From: Puia dinghuensis
GTDB taxonomy: Bacteria; Bacteroidota; Bacteroidia; Chitinophagales; Chitinophagaceae
Assembly: GCA_026225275.1 (NCBI GenBank)
Contig: JAMFSL010000006.1
Location: forward strand, 1 to 64,000
DNA length: 64,000 nucleotides
Reading direction: 5' to 3'
This document shows positions 1 to 9,189 of this stretch, piece after piece (positions within the stretch are counted from its first letter, which is position 1; the number at the start of each line of letters is the position of its first letter). Below the pieces are notes generated by a model that saw only the letters and a program-made list of their open reading frames with translations, did not search any database and was not told where the DNA came from. Made by a program: the position numbers and the translations under genes.

Positions 1-2
1 AT

Positions 3-521
3 GCCTTACGCCTGGCAACTGGGATAAAAACGTCAGAACCCTTTATCCTTGTGGGTTTATCAATGGGCGGGATGATGGCAGTCGAAATAGCTAAAAAAAT
101 CCCTCCTGTACGCACCATCCTCATCAGCAGCATCCCCCTGTCCGCTCAGCTGCCGCGCTGTTACCGGTTAGCCGATAAATTGAAAGCCAGTATCCTGCTA
201 TCCCCTCCCTTATCAAAAACGTTAGTCGGGCTCGCAAAGGTATTCATCAGAAGGTCCACTCCAACTCACCTGGCGGCCGACATGTTCCAGGCAATCGACA
301 ATGAATTTTTCAAATGGTCGATGACCGCCATTCTGCAATGGGACAATCGCCAATTCTCACAACCCCTATATCATATCCACGGAATAAAAGATCGGACATT
401 GCCCATCCGACTTACCCATCCGACCCATTCCGTTCCCGGAGCAGGTCATATGCTGGTGATGACCCATCCCGCTATCGTCAATGCATTCATACATGAAGTC
501 CTCTCCAACCTCCCCGTTTAA
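3..521 (+). CDS. alpha/beta hydrolase, 5'-truncated by window edge
   Basis: Frame 3 is open to the window edge ([32 protein letters not shown]). Nucleophile elbow GLSMGG and terminal GAGHMLV; closely similar to the ORF at 1044-1718. Confidence 0.75.
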   Translation, partial: ALRLATGIKTSEPFILVGLSMGGMMAVEIAKKIPPVRTILISSIPLSAQLPRCYRLADKLKASILLSPPLSKTLVGLAKVFIRRSTPTHLAADMFQAIDNEFFKWSMTAILQWDNRQFSQPLYHIHGIKDRTLPIRLTHPTHSVPGAGHMLVMTHPAIVNAFIHEVLSNLPV

Positions 522-595
522 CACCACAAATTCCCCGACCCGCACCATCTCCCTATCCCCAACTCCACCTACCTTCGCTCCATCAAAATATTCGC

Positions 596-1012
596 ATGAT
601 GGAACAAAGACCTCCCTTTCCCCCATTCACCCCCGAAACCGCCGCACAAAAAGTGCAAATGGCCGAAGACGCCTGGAATACCCGCGATCCCGAAAAGGTA
701 TCCCTTGCCTACACCCCAGATACCGAATGGCGCAACCGCACAGAATTTATCAATGGACGGGAAGAAGTAAAAGCCTTTTTGACCCGTAAATGGGAAAAAG
801 AGCTGGACTACAAACTTAAAAAGGAGCTTTGGGGATTTCGGAACAACCGGATGGCGGTACGCTTTGAATATGAGTGGCATGACGCTGCCGGCCAATGGTA
901 CCGCAGCTATGGCAATGAAAATTGGGAATTCGATGACAACGGCCTGATGAAAAAAAGATACGCCAGCATCAATGACCTCGCTATAGAGGAAGAAGAAAGA
1001 CGCCTCCGGTGA
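596..1012 (+). CDS. DUF1348 / nuclear transport factor 2-like (SnoaL-type) protein
   Basis: Motifs [22 protein letters not shown] and [30 protein letters not shown] are typical of the DUF1348 family. Confidence 0.85.
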   Translation: MMEQRPPFPPFTPETAAQKVQMAEDAWNTRDPEKVSLAYTPDTEWRNRTEFINGREEVKAFLTRKWEKELDYKLKKELWGFRNNRMAVRFEYEWHDAAGQWYRSYGNENWEFDDNGLMKKRYASINDLAIEEEERRLR

Positions 1013-1043
1013 TGGCGTGATTCTTGTATCCATCCATCAACTA

Positions 1044-1718
1044 ATGACAGCGTACTTCATCTCCGGCATCGGCGCAGACTACCGCATGTTCACCCACATT
1101 CGGCTCCCTGAAGGCTATCGGGCCTCTTACATTCATTGGATCCCGCCGCAGACGAACGAAACCCTCGGCGCATACGCCTCCCGGTTGATCGCCCAGATGG
1201 ACATTTCCGAACCCTTCGTCCTCATCGGCCTTTCCCTGGGCGGTATCATGGCCATAGAAATCGCCAAGCGTATTTCGCCCCAATCCACCATCATTATCAG
1301 CTCTATTCCCTTATCGGCCCACCTGCCTCCTTATTTCAGGGTCGCCGGCAAATTGGGACTTGGGAAGATCATCCCCGCAACGTTGCTGAAAGCTGCCACC
1401 AGCGTCAAGCATTTCCTCACAATGAAAACCCCCGCCAATAGAAAGATCATCCAATCCGTCATCTGGTCCGGCGACGATGATTTTATCCGCTGGGCCCTCA
1501 ATGCTGTACTGGAATGGGAGAATGCAGAGATACCCTCTCCATTATATCATGTCCATGGAACCAGGGATGAAGTATTCCCCATCAACTTTACCCACCCCAC
1601 CCATATCATTCCAAAAGCCGGGCATATGTTCCTACTCAGCCGGCCGGAAGAAGTCAATAATCTCCTTCGGCTCCTCCTTCCCATCGCCCCCATTCAAAAT
1701 TCCCCCGCCTCCGCCTGA
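1044..1718 (+). CDS. alpha/beta hydrolase (paralog of the ORF at 3-521)
   Basis: GLSLGGIMAIEIAKRISP and HGTRDEVFPINFTHPTHIIPKAGHMF. Start chosen at MTAYFISGIGADYRMF. Confidence 0.75.
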   Translation: MTAYFISGIGADYRMFTHIRLPEGYRASYIHWIPPQTNETLGAYASRLIAQMDISEPFVLIGLSLGGIMAIEIAKRISPQSTIIISSIPLSAHLPPYFRVAGKLGLGKIIPATLLKAATSVKHFLTMKTPANRKIIQSVIWSGDDDFIRWALNAVLEWENAEIPSPLYHVHGTRDEVFPINFTHPTHIIPKAGHMFLLSRPEEVNNLLRLLLPIAPIQNSPASA

Positions 1719-1994
1719 CTCCCTCAAAAGCGAACACTTTTCATCCCCCATTTCTCGCCGTTTAATCGAAAGCGGACATCGGAATGCTCGAAACCGAACA
1801 GTCCCAAATGCACCCACTATCATAAATAACTGACTATCATCACTATAACTTTGTGGCACCGCGCTGGCAATCATGTATATGCCCGCAGGGAGCAAAACAA
1901 ATCCCCCGGCCGGCCATCAAAAATGAAATCAAACACTCACCAAAATAGTTCATCACGGCCCCTTACCGCCCATAAAGGTATTATGCCATTCAAT

Positions 1995-2015
1995 GTACTA
2001 TGTATTGTATAGTAC
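1995..2015. promoter_or_regulatory. perfect 7-bp inverted repeat GTACTAT-N7-ATAGTAC (operator candidate)
   Basis: Read directly. It surrounds a TTG (2005-2007) placed 21 nt upstream of a TATCTTTG -7 element at 2029-2036. Confidence 0.45.
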
Positions 2016-2028
2016 CTTCTTTTGTCAT

Positions 2029-2036
2029 TATCTTTG
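2029..2036 (+). promoter_or_regulatory. Bacteroidota-type -7 element TAnnTTTG (TATCTTTG)
   Basis: Matches the Bacteroidota sigma-ABfr consensus; upstream of the ORF at 2093. Confidence 0.45.
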
Positions 2037-2092
2037 TTATGCCAACAAACAGTAAAAAAACAAAAACCACTCAAACTTTAAAAACTAAGTAT

Positions 2093-2608
2093 ATGTTACA
2101 CACTACCAACACACTCGGCCAGACCCTTTTAAATGGGAGTAAAAAAATCGCCATCGTAGCAGCTATGTTCATGACAGTCGGCCTCAGCAGCAGCTTCGCT
2201 ACCCCCGCTTCAGTTAACAACATCGTTTCTGTCAGTGCCCCCGCCCGTGACGGCAACGACCTCATCGCAGCCTCCTTCCACAAGGATTTCAAACACGCAG
2301 AGTTAATGGGCATAGAAGCCAAAAAGGCCTACACTAAAGTGACCTTCAAGCTGAACAACATGGTCCTGTTCGCCTTCTACACCGGTAATGGGGAATTGCT
2401 CGCAGTCGTCCGCAACATCCTGTCGACTCAACTGCCGATCCAACTGCTGATGGACATTAAAGAAAAATATAACAACTACTGGATCACAGACCTGTTCGAA
2501 ATCAATAGCGACAACCAGACTACTTATTACGTCACCTTACAAAATGCCGATGGCCGCGTGTCCCTTCGGTCCGACAACTCATCCAACTGGGAAGACTATC
2601 GTCCCTAG
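2093..2608 (+). CDS. small secreted protein of unknown function, possibly PepSY-like
   Basis: Start chosen at MLHTTNTLGQ. Hydrophobic signal IAIVAAMFMTVGLSSSFA; C-terminal VTLQNADGRVSLR resembles small PepSY-like secreted proteins. Confidence 0.6.
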   Translation: MLHTTNTLGQTLLNGSKKIAIVAAMFMTVGLSSSFATPASVNNIVSVSAPARDGNDLIAASFHKDFKHAELMGIEAKKAYTKVTFKLNNMVLFAFYTGNGELLAVVRNILSTQLPIQLLMDIKEKYNNYWITDLFEINSDNQTTYYVTLQNADGRVSLRSDNSSNWEDYRP

Positions 2609-2678
2609 ATCATCGCACCCTTAAACACCCTAACTGAAAATTAAGATACCCTATATTATATACCATCAACCTTTCCTC

Positions 2679-2707
2679 AAGACCCCGCCCCTCGCGGGGT
2701 CTTTTTT
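2679..2707 (+). terminator. Rho-independent terminator
   Basis: Perfect 10-bp stem AAGACCCCGC-CCCTC-GCGGGGTCTT followed by a T-run. Confidence 0.9.
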
Positions 2708-2732
2708 GGGTAGCCTCCTAACCTCGCTGAGC

Positions 2733-3212
2733 TCAGTACACTCGCTTATCTGCCTTCTCCTTCCACTCCAGGAACAATTCCGCCGCCGCTGCTTCCGGCT
2801 GATAATCAAACGGGATTTTCCTTTGGTCCAGCGGCTGATCGATCTCTCGGTAAATAAAGTCATCGTCGAATCCTACCGCCGCAGCCTCCTGCCTGGTGGC
2901 AGCATACACTACCCGCTGCGGCCTCGCCCAATATAACGCTCCCAGACACATAGGACAGGGCTCACAGGAAGTATACACCGTACAATCCGTCAGCTGATAA
3001 TCACCCAGCCGCCGGCAGGCATCCCGGATGGCCACAATTTCCGCATGGGCCGTAGGATCATTCGTGGAGGTGACCCCATTGCAGCCTTCTCCAACCACCT
3101 CCCCATTCCGGACTATAACACAGCCAAACGGACCGCCCAATCCGCTCTCCATTCCCCGCCGGGCCAGGGCAATTGCCTGACGCAAATAAATAAGATCCTC
3201 TTTATTCACCAT
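2733..3212 (-). CDS. nucleoside/guanine deaminase (cytidine deaminase-like fold)
   Basis: Zinc motifs HAEIVAIRDACRRL and TSCEPCPMCLGALYWA. Confidence 0.9.
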   Translation of the reverse strand: MVNKEDLIYLRQAIALARRGMESGLGGPFGCVIVRNGEVVGEGCNGVTSTNDPTAHAEIVAIRDACRRLGDYQLTDCTVYTSCEPCPMCLGALYWARPQRVVYAATRQEAAAVGFDDDFIYREIDQPLDQRKIPFDYQPEAAAAELFLEWKEKADKRVY

Positions 3213-3473
3213 GAGACAAAGTTACTCACAGGACTCCCAATTGGCATAAAGATTAAATTGAAGAATTTCATGGACGACTGAGGAAAAAAATCCACGAAAT
3301 TCCCCATCTCAGCTTCAAAATAAGAGCATGGCCCCTTAAAAACGTCGTGGACTACTATTTGCTCTAATGATTAGGCTTTTAATAGGATATTGGATTTTAG
3401 CAACGGCCTGGATTTCTATCTGGGCTTCTTTTTTTTATATATGCGCCGGAGATCCGCCTTCGGCCCGTTTATG

Positions 3474-3481
3474 TATCTTTG
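3474..3481 (+). promoter_or_regulatory. -7 element TATCTTTG
   Basis: TAnnTTTG consensus 23 nt upstream of the DUF6377 ORF start. Confidence 0.4.
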
Positions 3482-3504
3482 GGTGACAAAACGCCCCACA
3501 TTTC

Positions 3505-5184
3505 GTGCTGACCCGACTGCTTCCCATCCTTTTAAGCCTATTTTTTTTCCTGGGTGTCCGGGGTCAGGATAGCGGCAACCCTCTTTTAGCCGAATTGGAC
3601 CACGCCATTGAAGCATCCCCGAAATATGACGCCGCCAAACTGCAGTCTATCGCCCAGTTAAAGGCCGCCCTGGATAAGATCCAGTCCGCCGCAGCCCATC
3701 AATCTGCCGCATCCCAATCCGCAGACCCCCGATCCGCCGCAAGCCTCCCCGAACTTTTCAACAGTTATAGCCAATTATACGAGGCCTATAAGGTCTTTAA
3801 TTACGACTCTGCCTTTACCTATGCGCGATACCTCCAGGCGACCGCCCTCCAAATCGGCGACCCCGACCGGATCACCTATGCCCGGATCAAGCTCGACTTC
3901 TGCCTGCTCTCCTCCGGCTTATACAAGGAAACCCTCGACTCCTTATCAAAAATCCATATCCACGAAGCCCCCGACAGCCTGCAGGCAGAATATTATGCCC
4001 TGCTCGGCCGCTATTATTATGACCTGGGGGATTTTGATAACGATGCATACAATACACCCGATTATATCCGTAAGGGGAATCAGTATATGGATTCCGCCTT
4101 GCAGCGCTATTCCCCTGCCTCCTTCCAGCACTCTTATTTTAAAGGATTACAAGAGATCAAATCCGGCCGTAGAGACGAAGCGCTGACCGATTTCAGACAG
4201 TTGCTCGACCGGCCCGGCCTCAGCCTGCACGAACTGGCCATTACCACTTCCACCCTCAGCGACATCTATATCACCAACGGACAACCCGATACCGCCATAT
4301 CCCTGCTCATCAGGGCCGCCATCGCGGATATCCAGTCCTCCACCAAAGAGACCGCCGCCATTTTTAACCTCGCGCAGATCTTGTACAAGAAAGGGGACGT
4401 CCGCAGTGCCTCCACCTACATCGAGATCGCCATCCGGGATGCGATCTTTTACGGGGCCCGGCAACGCAAAGTCCAGGTCAGCGCCATCCTACCGCTTATA
4501 GAAGGCGAAAAGGTCAGCCGGGTCGAAGAACAGAAGTCCATATTCGTGACCTATTCCATCATTGCCACCGTCCTGCTGCTGGCCGTCATCGCCCTGGTCA
4601 TCATCGTCCTCCGCCAGGTCAATCGGCTCAAGATCGCGCAACAAATCATCACGTCGGCTCATATAAAAGAACAAGCCATTAACCAACGCCTCGTCGAAAC
4701 CAACAACAAATTGTCCGAGGCCAATAAGATCAAGGAAGAATATATCGGCTACTTTTTCAACGCCGATTCGGAATCCTTCGCCAAGATCGAAAAATTCAAA
4801 AAGTCTATCGAACAGAAGATCGCCTACCGGAAATGGGAAGACGTCATCACCCTGGTGAATAACACCAACCTGAAAAAGGAAAAAGAAGAACTGCTCCAGA
4901 ACTTTGACAAGGTGTTTCTCAAACTCTTCCCGGATTTTATCCAACGCTTCAACGATCTGTTCCCCGAAGAAGATCAGATTCAGCTAAAAGACCACGAATT
5001 CCTCAACACCGACCTCCGTATCTTCGCACTGATCCGTATGGGCATCCACGAAAACGAAAAGATCGCCCGCATCCTCGAATACTCCGTCAATACCATCAAT
5101 ACCTATAAGACCCGGATCAAAAACAAATCCATCGTCCCCAACGAAGAATTCGAACAACGGATCATGGAGATCAGAACGGTGTGA
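3505..5184 (+). CDS. DUF6377-type TPR transmembrane regulator (candidate SusR-like regulator of the adjacent PUL)
   Basis: Signal peptide, TPR-like repeats, TM helix (SIIATVLLLAVIALVIIVL), and C-terminal DLRIFALIRMGIHENEKIARILEYSVNTINTYKTRIKNKS, a LuxR-like HTH. Confidence 0.85.
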   Translation: MLTRLLPILLSLFFFLGVRGQDSGNPLLAELDHAIEASPKYDAAKLQSIAQLKAALDKIQSAAAHQSAASQSADPRSAASLPELFNSYSQLYEAYKVFNYDSAFTYARYLQATALQIGDPDRITYARIKLDFCLLSSGLYKETLDSLSKIHIHEAPDSLQAEYYALLGRYYYDLGDFDNDAYNTPDYIRKGNQYMDSALQRYSPASFQHSYFKGLQEIKSGRRDEALTDFRQLLDRPGLSLHELAITTSTLSDIYITNGQPDTAISLLIRAAIADIQSSTKETAAIFNLAQILYKKGDVRSASTYIEIAIRDAIFYGARQRKVQVSAILPLIEGEKVSRVEEQKSIFVTYSIIATVLLLAVIALVIIVLRQVNRLKIAQQIITSAHIKEQAINQRLVETNNKLSEANKIKEEYIGYFFNADSESFAKIEKFKKSIEQKIAYRKWEDVITLVNNTNLKKEKEELLQNFDKVFLKLFPDFIQRFNDLFPEEDQIQLKDHEFLNTDLRIFALIRMGIHENEKIARILEYSVNTINTYKTRIKNKSIVPNEEFEQRIMEIRTV

Positions 5185-7285
5185 TACTCACCGCCGCACC
5201 ACCACCCGGCGCCAGCTTCAACATCAGCCGGTCCGTGCTACTCACTGTCCGCATCTCGATGGTATACGCCTCCGGATTACCCTTCCAATCCGCATTATCC
5301 GCATCCCGGTAAATGATCGCCTTGTACCTGCGCCCCTTGTCCAGGAAGTCCAACGGCACCGTCGCCGTCCGGCTATGCTCATTCGTGATCGCACCAACAT
5401 ACCAGCCACCCTGCCCCTTACCCTTGCGGGCGATGGTAATGTAATCCCCCGGCTCTGCCTCCACCACCTTCTCATCATCCCAATCCACCGGCACGTCCCG
5501 GATAAATTGAAAGGCATCCATATGCTTAGCATAATTATCCGGCAGATCCGCCGCCATCTGCAACGGACTGTACATCGTGACATACAAGGCCAGTTGCTTC
5601 GCCAGCGTCGTATGCACCTGTCGTCCCGGTACATCTGAATACCCCTGCAGCCGGAATATCCCCGGCGTATAATCCATCGGACCGCCCATCAGCCGGGTGA
5701 AAGGTAAAATAGTTTCATGCTCCGGGGCATTGCCATCGGCGAATGCGTTGTACTCGTTACCCCGCGCCGCCTCGCAAGCCAGCCAGTTAGGATAGGTTCG
5801 CTGCAAGCCAGTCGGACGCATCGGTTCGTGTGCGTCGAGCATGATATGGAAATCCGCCATCTTCTGCGCGACGGCGATATAATGATTGTCCATCCACTGG
5901 CCATCATGATGCTCACCCCGCGGAATGATCTGTCCCACATACCCCGTTTTGACAGCCGTATAGCCCCACTGCCGCATAAAACGGCAGGCTGTATCCAATT
6001 GCCGCTCATAGTTCGTCGCCGACCCCGACGTCTCATTGTGCATGATCAGCGCGACACCCCTGGCCTTCGCATACGCCGTGATCACCGCGATATCGAAATC
6101 GGGATAAGGCGTGACAAAATCGAATACATTTTCTTTCCAATTACCAAACCAATCCTCCCAGCCTACATTCCATCCCTCCACCAGCAATCCGCCGATATGA
6201 TTGGCCGCCGCGAAATCAATGTACCGTTTTACATTCGCCGTGTTGGCCGAATGCCGTCCACTGGGGATCAGCGCCCCCGCAGGCCCCAGGCTGTCCGGAT
6301 AATCCGAATAGCTCCAGGTGCCCTTGCCAGTCTGCATCTCCCACCAGATGCCGATGAATTTCATCGGGTGGATCCAGTCCACACGCGGCAATTTCGACGG
6401 CTCATTCAGGTTCAGAATGGTCTTCGACGTCAGGATGTCCACGGCCTTATCACTGACCAGTATAGTCCGCCAGGGCGTATGACAAGGTGCATGCAAATAC
6501 GCCTTATTGCCTACCGCATCCGGCACGAGTGCCGACGTCAGCGTCAGCGAAGCCCTGTCGACATGCAATTGCATGGCCGGATAATTCACCAGTGCTGCCT
6601 CATGGATATTGAGGTAAAGCCCATCGGCCGTCTTCATCATCAACGGAGTCTGAACAGCATACCGGTCCGGGGCAACCCGCACCGCGATAGCCGTAGAGGC
6701 TGCTACCAGCGCCGCATTGTCAACCTCACTGATTGTCGAAGTCGTATAAGGATATTCATTGCTATCGTAATCGCCGGGGATCCAGAACGTCTTGTGATCT
6801 CCCGCCAGATGGAATTGCGTCAGCTCGTCGGACACGACAAAATACCGCAGCTCAGGCTGCCGGGGAAATTCATACCGGAATCCCACCCCATCCCCGAACA
6901 CGCGAAAGACAATGTCCATCCGCCGTTTCTCCCCCTCTCTCTCCTGCAACCTTACTCTCATCTCCTTATGGTGATCCCTGATATACTTCGTCTCCCCCCA
7001 CACCGGCTCCCACGTCGTATCCACCTCACTCCGCTCCACTCTCAACACCACAAACCCCCGGCACAGTAGGCTATCCGCAGCCATCAACTTGAACCCTAAT
7101 GAAGAAGGCAGGATTATCGGCCTGTCGTCATACGTCACGGAATAAACCGGCTCGCCCTGTCGGTCCAGGGTAAAGGACAACCTGACTTTGCCCAACTGCG
7201 CTGTCTCCTGCTGAGCCCTGACCCCGCTGCAGCACAATAACGACAGGCACAGGGCAACGAAATACTGATAGGGTGTTATAAGCAT
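5171..7285 (-). CDS. glycoside hydrolase family 97 (SusB-like)
   Basis: WIHPMKFIGIWWEMQTGKGTW, VKTGYVGQIIPRGEHHDGQWMDNHY, DAHEPMRPTGLQRTYPNWLACEAARGNEYNA. Start chosen at MLITPYQYF. Confidence 0.93.
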   Translation of the reverse strand: MLITPYQYFVALCLSLLCCSGVRAQQETAQLGKVRLSFTLDRQGEPVYSVTYDDRPIILPSSLGFKLMAADSLLCRGFVVLRVERSEVDTTWEPVWGETKYIRDHHKEMRVRLQEREGEKRRMDIVFRVFGDGVGFRYEFPRQPELRYFVVSDELTQFHLAGDHKTFWIPGDYDSNEYPYTTSTISEVDNAALVAASTAIAVRVAPDRYAVQTPLMMKTADGLYLNIHEAALVNYPAMQLHVDRASLTLTSALVPDAVGNKAYLHAPCHTPWRTILVSDKAVDILTSKTILNLNEPSKLPRVDWIHPMKFIGIWWEMQTGKGTWSYSDYPDSLGPAGALIPSGRHSANTANVKRYIDFAAANHIGGLLVEGWNVGWEDWFGNWKENVFDFVTPYPDFDIAVITAYAKARGVALIMHNETSGSATNYERQLDTACRFMRQWGYTAVKTGYVGQIIPRGEHHDGQWMDNHYIAVAQKMADFHIMLDAHEPMRPTGLQRTYPNWLACEAARGNEYNAFADGNAPEHETILPFTRLMGGPMDYTPGIFRLQGYSDVPGRQVHTTLAKQLALYVTMYSPLQMAADLPDNYAKHMDAFQFIRDVPVDWDDEKVVEAEPGDYITIARKGKGQGGWYVGAITNEHSRTATVPLDFLDKGRRYKAIIYRDADNADWKGNPEAYTIEMRTVSSTDRLMLKLAPGGGAAVSITPF

Positions 7286-7304
7286 AAAGCAAACGAAATT
7301 TAAA

Positions 7305-9149
7305 TTAATACCCCGGGTTCTGCTCATTCGCCACCTTGGCATTCGCATTGATCTCCGTCATCGGAATAGGCCACGCATAACACCGGGGATTAAATGTCAA
7401 CGTATTGCCCCCATAATTATACGTCTTGTAAAAAGCCGCTTCCGACACTCCCAGATGCCACCGGCAGACATCCGTCCACCACGTCCCCTCATTGAACAAC
7501 TCCGCCCAACGCTCATAGTATAATGGATTATTCCCCAATACCGGATCACCTGACGCCGCAGCAGCCGTAGGGCTCGTCAGACTCGCATAATCCACCGGCG
7601 AAGGAGAGGCGATCGGATACCCATAGGCCCTTCTCTTCACCATATTAAGATATGCCAGACCGTCAACGTTATCATTGGTATTGATACACGCTTCCGCATA
7701 TAATAAATACACATCCGCCAGCCGCAACAGGTAAATATCGGCTCCATCCGCCTGACCACCCGGAACGTCATTGATGTTGCAATAGAGGGGAGCGTATTTC
7801 CTAAAACTCCATTGGTACTGATTCGATTTAAACGCTCCTGCCTGCTTTGAGACCGGGATATAACCCGTCGTCGGCACCGTCCCGGGCACATAACCCGCCG
7901 GCGGCGTATTGATCGCCGAATCCACCCACGGCTGCAGGCAGCTGACATACAACCTTGGATCCGCCGTCTGGTTGGTCCGCGCCGCCAGCGAATTGGCGTG
8001 GTACACGGGGTCCATGATCATCGCCGCATTGGTAGGCGAAGCAGGCTTCGCCGAATTGTAGTTCGGATTAGCCACCAGGTTATAATAGCCCAATGTAAAC
8101 CCAAAGCGTATTATGTTCGCATCGTGTATGGTCTCATTGCCATATCCCAGCGTCGCCGCATCGACCTCAGACCCGTCCGAACCCAATACCCACGGCGACC
8201 AGATCAGGCCGTTGATGCTCGTGGAATTTGGCGCACCGCCGTATACCCCATAGTCGCCAAAAGAGTTCGGGTCGATATTGAGCTCGAACAACGACTCGGA
8301 GTTGTATTTGTTGACAGTGATACCCGTAAAGGCCTGGTCATACTGCGCAAAGGACATCAAAGATTTGCCACTGTTGGTGATCACATCCAGCAACGTTGTT
8401 TTGGCATCCGTGAAGTCTTTCATATACACATAGGCCTTACCCAGCAGCCCCTTAGCCGCCCACTCACTGGCCCGGCCTTCGTCATTGCCCGTCCATACCT
8501 GCCCGTGCAGCAATGTAGCCGCTGTCGTCAGATCACTTACCACCTGCGCCCACGAATTCTTGATCGAACTGCGCCCTTTCTGAGTCGTAGCCAGACTCGT
8601 AGGCAGCGTGGTATCGATGATAATGCCCAAAGTGTCCGTGGCGGATGGGTTAACGATGTTGTCTTCGCCAAATAAAGATTCCAGCAGTAAATAGTAATAC
8701 CCACGCAGACAGTACGCCTGCCCGTTGATCAGGGCGACAGTGGCCGCGTCACCCGGCTGAGCATAATTGGCCATATATACAGTCGAAGCCTGCAAGACAG
8801 TATTACAGTTCTTGATGCCGGCATAACATACCTGCCATGCACCCAGACAGTATGAATTCGTGCTCGAAATATCAGTCTGCAGCATCTCCGTCCACCCGGC
8901 ATTGTATCCATTGTCGTCGCCCGTATGGGTAAGGCTCGCCATCGCCTCAGGCAGGTATTCAAACCCGTATAGATTCGCATCGCGCATCGCGGAATAGGCA
9001 GGCACCAGCACGCTTTGCAGGCCGGCTATGGTATTCGGATAATTAGTCAGCGCATATTCATTGGTCGGTTGTACCAGTGAAGGGCTCTTGGAACAGCCGG
9101 TCGCCAGAATGATCGCCGGCAGGATGAATAAAAGAATTTTTTTAAGCAT
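7305..9149 (-). CDS. RagB/SusD family nutrient-binding outer membrane lipoprotein
   Basis: Lipobox LATGCSKS; LRLADVYLLYAEACINTNDNVDGLAYLNMVKRRAYG; RWAELFNEGTWWTDVCRW. Confidence 0.95.
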   Translation of the reverse strand: MLKKILLFILPAIILATGCSKSPSLVQPTNEYALTNYPNTIAGLQSVLVPAYSAMRDANLYGFEYLPEAMASLTHTGDDNGYNAGWTEMLQTDISSTNSYCLGAWQVCYAGIKNCNTVLQASTVYMANYAQPGDAATVALINGQAYCLRGYYYLLLESLFGEDNIVNPSATDTLGIIIDTTLPTSLATTQKGRSSIKNSWAQVVSDLTTAATLLHGQVWTGNDEGRASEWAAKGLLGKAYVYMKDFTDAKTTLLDVITNSGKSLMSFAQYDQAFTGITVNKYNSESLFELNIDPNSFGDYGVYGGAPNSTSINGLIWSPWVLGSDGSEVDAATLGYGNETIHDANIIRFGFTLGYYNLVANPNYNSAKPASPTNAAMIMDPVYHANSLAARTNQTADPRLYVSCLQPWVDSAINTPPAGYVPGTVPTTGYIPVSKQAGAFKSNQYQWSFRKYAPLYCNINDVPGGQADGADIYLLRLADVYLLYAEACINTNDNVDGLAYLNMVKRRAYGYPIASPSPVDYASLTSPTAAAASGDPVLGNNPLYYERWAELFNEGTWWTDVCRWHLGVSEAAFYKTYNYGGNTLTFNPRCYAWPIPMTEINANAKVANEQNPGY

Positions 9150-9189
9150 ATCAATGAGTTTAAGATTTGTCAGATGTCAGATGTCAGAA

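Noticed and set aside
5717-7069. 450-aa plus-strand ORF antisense to the GH97 gene
   Set aside because: Arg/His/Ile-rich translation with no recognisable family; a shadow ORF caused by GC-biased third positions of the real minus-strand gene.
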